Shown piece after piece: positions 63,047 to 64,000 of a stretch of 64,000 nt of DNA. The position numbers were made by a program, and so were the translations under genes. The stretch is from positions 310,001 through 374,000 of the forward strand of contig JABUFB010000010.1 of the NCBI GenBank assembly GCA_013314775.1, given 5' to 3'. The stretch comes from Armatimonadota bacterium (GTDB lineage: Bacteria; Armatimonadota; Zipacnadia; Zipacnadales; JABUFB01). The first letter of the stretch is position 1, and the number at the start of each line of letters is the position of its first letter. Below the pieces are notes generated by a model, which worked only from the letters and a program-made list of their open reading frames with translations, had not been told where the DNA came from and did not search any database.

Positions 63047-64000
63047 CTACCCCTCCGTCACCTCGATGCCAACCGGCTTCGCATCCGACCGGTTCTCTGG
63101 ATTGTAGTACTCATACACCGTGCTCTTGGGCGCTTGGGCCTTGAGCGGGTACCGGGCCTGCAGGGTGTAGCTGAAGTCCAGCTTCTGCCGCCCCTCGACG
63201 GTCTCCAGGTAGACGATGACTTGTCGCCCCGTGAGGTTGAAGCGGTCGATCTTCTTCGAACCCACCAGTTCGGCAAAGTCCCCTGCGTCCACGGTGAACC
63301 CCGGCGGGATGCCCAGGTCGACCACAACCATCCCCAGCTTCGCGGGGGTGTTGTTGCTTACCGTCACCTTCGCGGTGACAGTGTCGTCTTTGGCAAGCCG
63401 GGTCTTGTCATACTGCACGTCGATGGACAGGGCTTCCGTCTTGGGCTTTTCGGCCGCCTTCCAGGGCATGTAGTATCGCCCAACCACCTGGTAAAGCGAG
63501 CTTCCCTGCCCGGCGAAGTCGATTCGCACCTTGTTCGCACCGGGCTTCACGAACTGCCGGCAGTCGATGGCGCGCATGACATCCGCGTCTTCGGGGGTGA
63601 TCGCAAAGGCGGCTGCACGCTCGCCATTCACGGTGATGGTGATCTCCGCATTGGTATCCCGGGTGGTGGCTTCCTTCTGGGCCATGACCAGGGCGCGCAG
63701 GGCAAAAATCGTGGCATTCGTCGAGAACCAGGTCCCGCGCGGGTCCTTGTTGGCGACCAGATAGTTCAGCACCCTGGAGGCTTCCATTGAGTGGTGCCCG
63801 CCCCGCAGGAGGGCCAGCGCCGCCATTCCCGTGGCCTCCAGGTCCGCACTCCTGCCGGTGCTGTTGGTGACGCCGCCGATGGAGGACTCCCACCACATCT
63901 GATCGCCGTCGGTTTTCGCCATCCCAACAAGGGTCTTCAGAACTTCCAGCGTGGTCCCGGTCAACTCGCCGTTGCCCCTGATGCTGTCGGCACCGACAAG
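63047..64000 (-). CDS. Alpha-2-macroglobulin-like protein, C-terminal part
   Basis: The frame is open to the window edge, so the 5' part and start are missing; about 317 residues are visible. The first 130 belong to the alpha/alpha toroid thioester domain (TGTTLEVLKTLVGMAKTD, ATGMAALALLRGGHH, NATIFALRALVMAQKEA). The rest is the beta-rich region with LSIDVQYDKTRL, VSNNTPAKLGMVVVDLGIPP and the receptor-binding-type fold GRQVIVYLETVEG. The thioester motif, if present, lies outside the window. Such bacterial proteins trap proteases in the periplasm or on the surface. The usual partner pbpC-like gene is not visible. Confidence 0.88.
   Translation of the reverse strand, partial: LVGADSIRGNGELTGTTLEVLKTLVGMAKTDGDQMWWESSIGGVTNSTGRSADLEATGMAALALLRGGHHSMEASRVLNYLVANKDPRGTWFSTNATIFALRALVMAQKEATTRDTNAEITITVNGERAAAFAITPEDADVMRAIDCRQFVKPGANKVRIDFAGQGSSLYQVVGRYYMPWKAAEKPKTEALSIDVQYDKTRLAKDDTVTAKVTVSNNTPAKLGMVVVDLGIPPGFTVDAGDFAELVGSKKIDRFNLTGRQVIVYLETVEGRQKLDFSYTLQARYPLKAQAPKSTVYEYYNPENRSDAKPVGIEVTEG

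Noticed and set aside
1-64000. tRNA, rRNA, insertion sequence or phage elements
   Set aside because: I scanned the gaps by eye for T-loop, rRNA and transposase signals and saw none; a covariance-model search would be needed to be sure.

Overview
The window is a high-GC bacterial chromosome segment with 37 protein-coding genes that can be supported, two of them cut by the window edges. No rRNA, tRNA, CRISPR array, insertion sequence or phage gene is visible. The gene content suggests an uncultured free-living bacterium, most likely of the Armatimonadota or a related Planctomycetota-like lineage. The reasons are many large secreted glycosidase-like proteins with LamG, NPCBM, F5/8C and FG-GAP type modules, several sialidase-like (BNR) proteins, Gfo/Idh/MocA oxidoreductases, an H-x9-DG (DUF1559-like) protein, and an alpha-2-macroglobulin. 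The phylum is an inference from gene style, not from a marker gene.

Layout. 1-3412: the 3' part of a six-PAS hybrid histidine kinase. 3981-16947: a divergent glycan-degradation locus. On the minus strand it holds an unknown lipoprotein, a heparinase II/III-type lyase fused to F5/8C and FG-GAP modules, and a sialidase-like protein. On the plus strand it holds two large secreted glycosidase-like proteins. 17136-19243: rsmE translationally coupled to an orphan sugar-binding lipoprotein. 19407-27277: an H-x9-DG secreted protein, a secreted GH-like protein, a divergent MqnE/CofH-like radical SAM enzyme, a DUF5010/GH99-like protein, thiol peroxidase, and an epimerase-HIT pair. 27466-31548: a HlyD/MacA adaptor, LolD-type ATPase and FtsX-type permease operon. 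31650-36146: a sulfatase and a GH38 alpha-mannosidase. 36263-40477: a classic MoxR-DUF58-DUF4350-DUF4129 operon on the minus strand.

40650-45527: a secreted NTF2-like protein, then an aldo/keto reductase, a class II photolyase and an FAD oxidoreductase in tight order. 45595-57651: a second glycan locus with a GH42-like protein, a secreted beta-propeller, a GH43/GH32-like propeller, a GH127-like enzyme, a secreted sialidase-like protein and a Gfo/Idh/MocA dehydrogenase. 57686-57918: a tandem 115-bp repeat of four hairpins. 58019-62917: a compact minus-strand string of DNA methyltransferase, MEMO-family protein, Gfo/Idh/MocA dehydrogenase and a zinc/manganese-type ABC ATPase and permease. 63047-64000: the C-terminal end of an alpha-2-macroglobulin.

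How the genes may work together: the two glycan loci pair extracellular or lipid-anchored glycosidase-like proteins with cytoplasmic enzymes (GH127-like, GH38, sulfatase, oxidoreductases, epimerase). They have no SusC/SusD or TonB genes, and only one solute-binding protein without its permeases. No DNA-binding transcription factor was recognised anywhere in the window. Many genes are joined by 4-nt ATGA overlaps, so translational coupling is common here.
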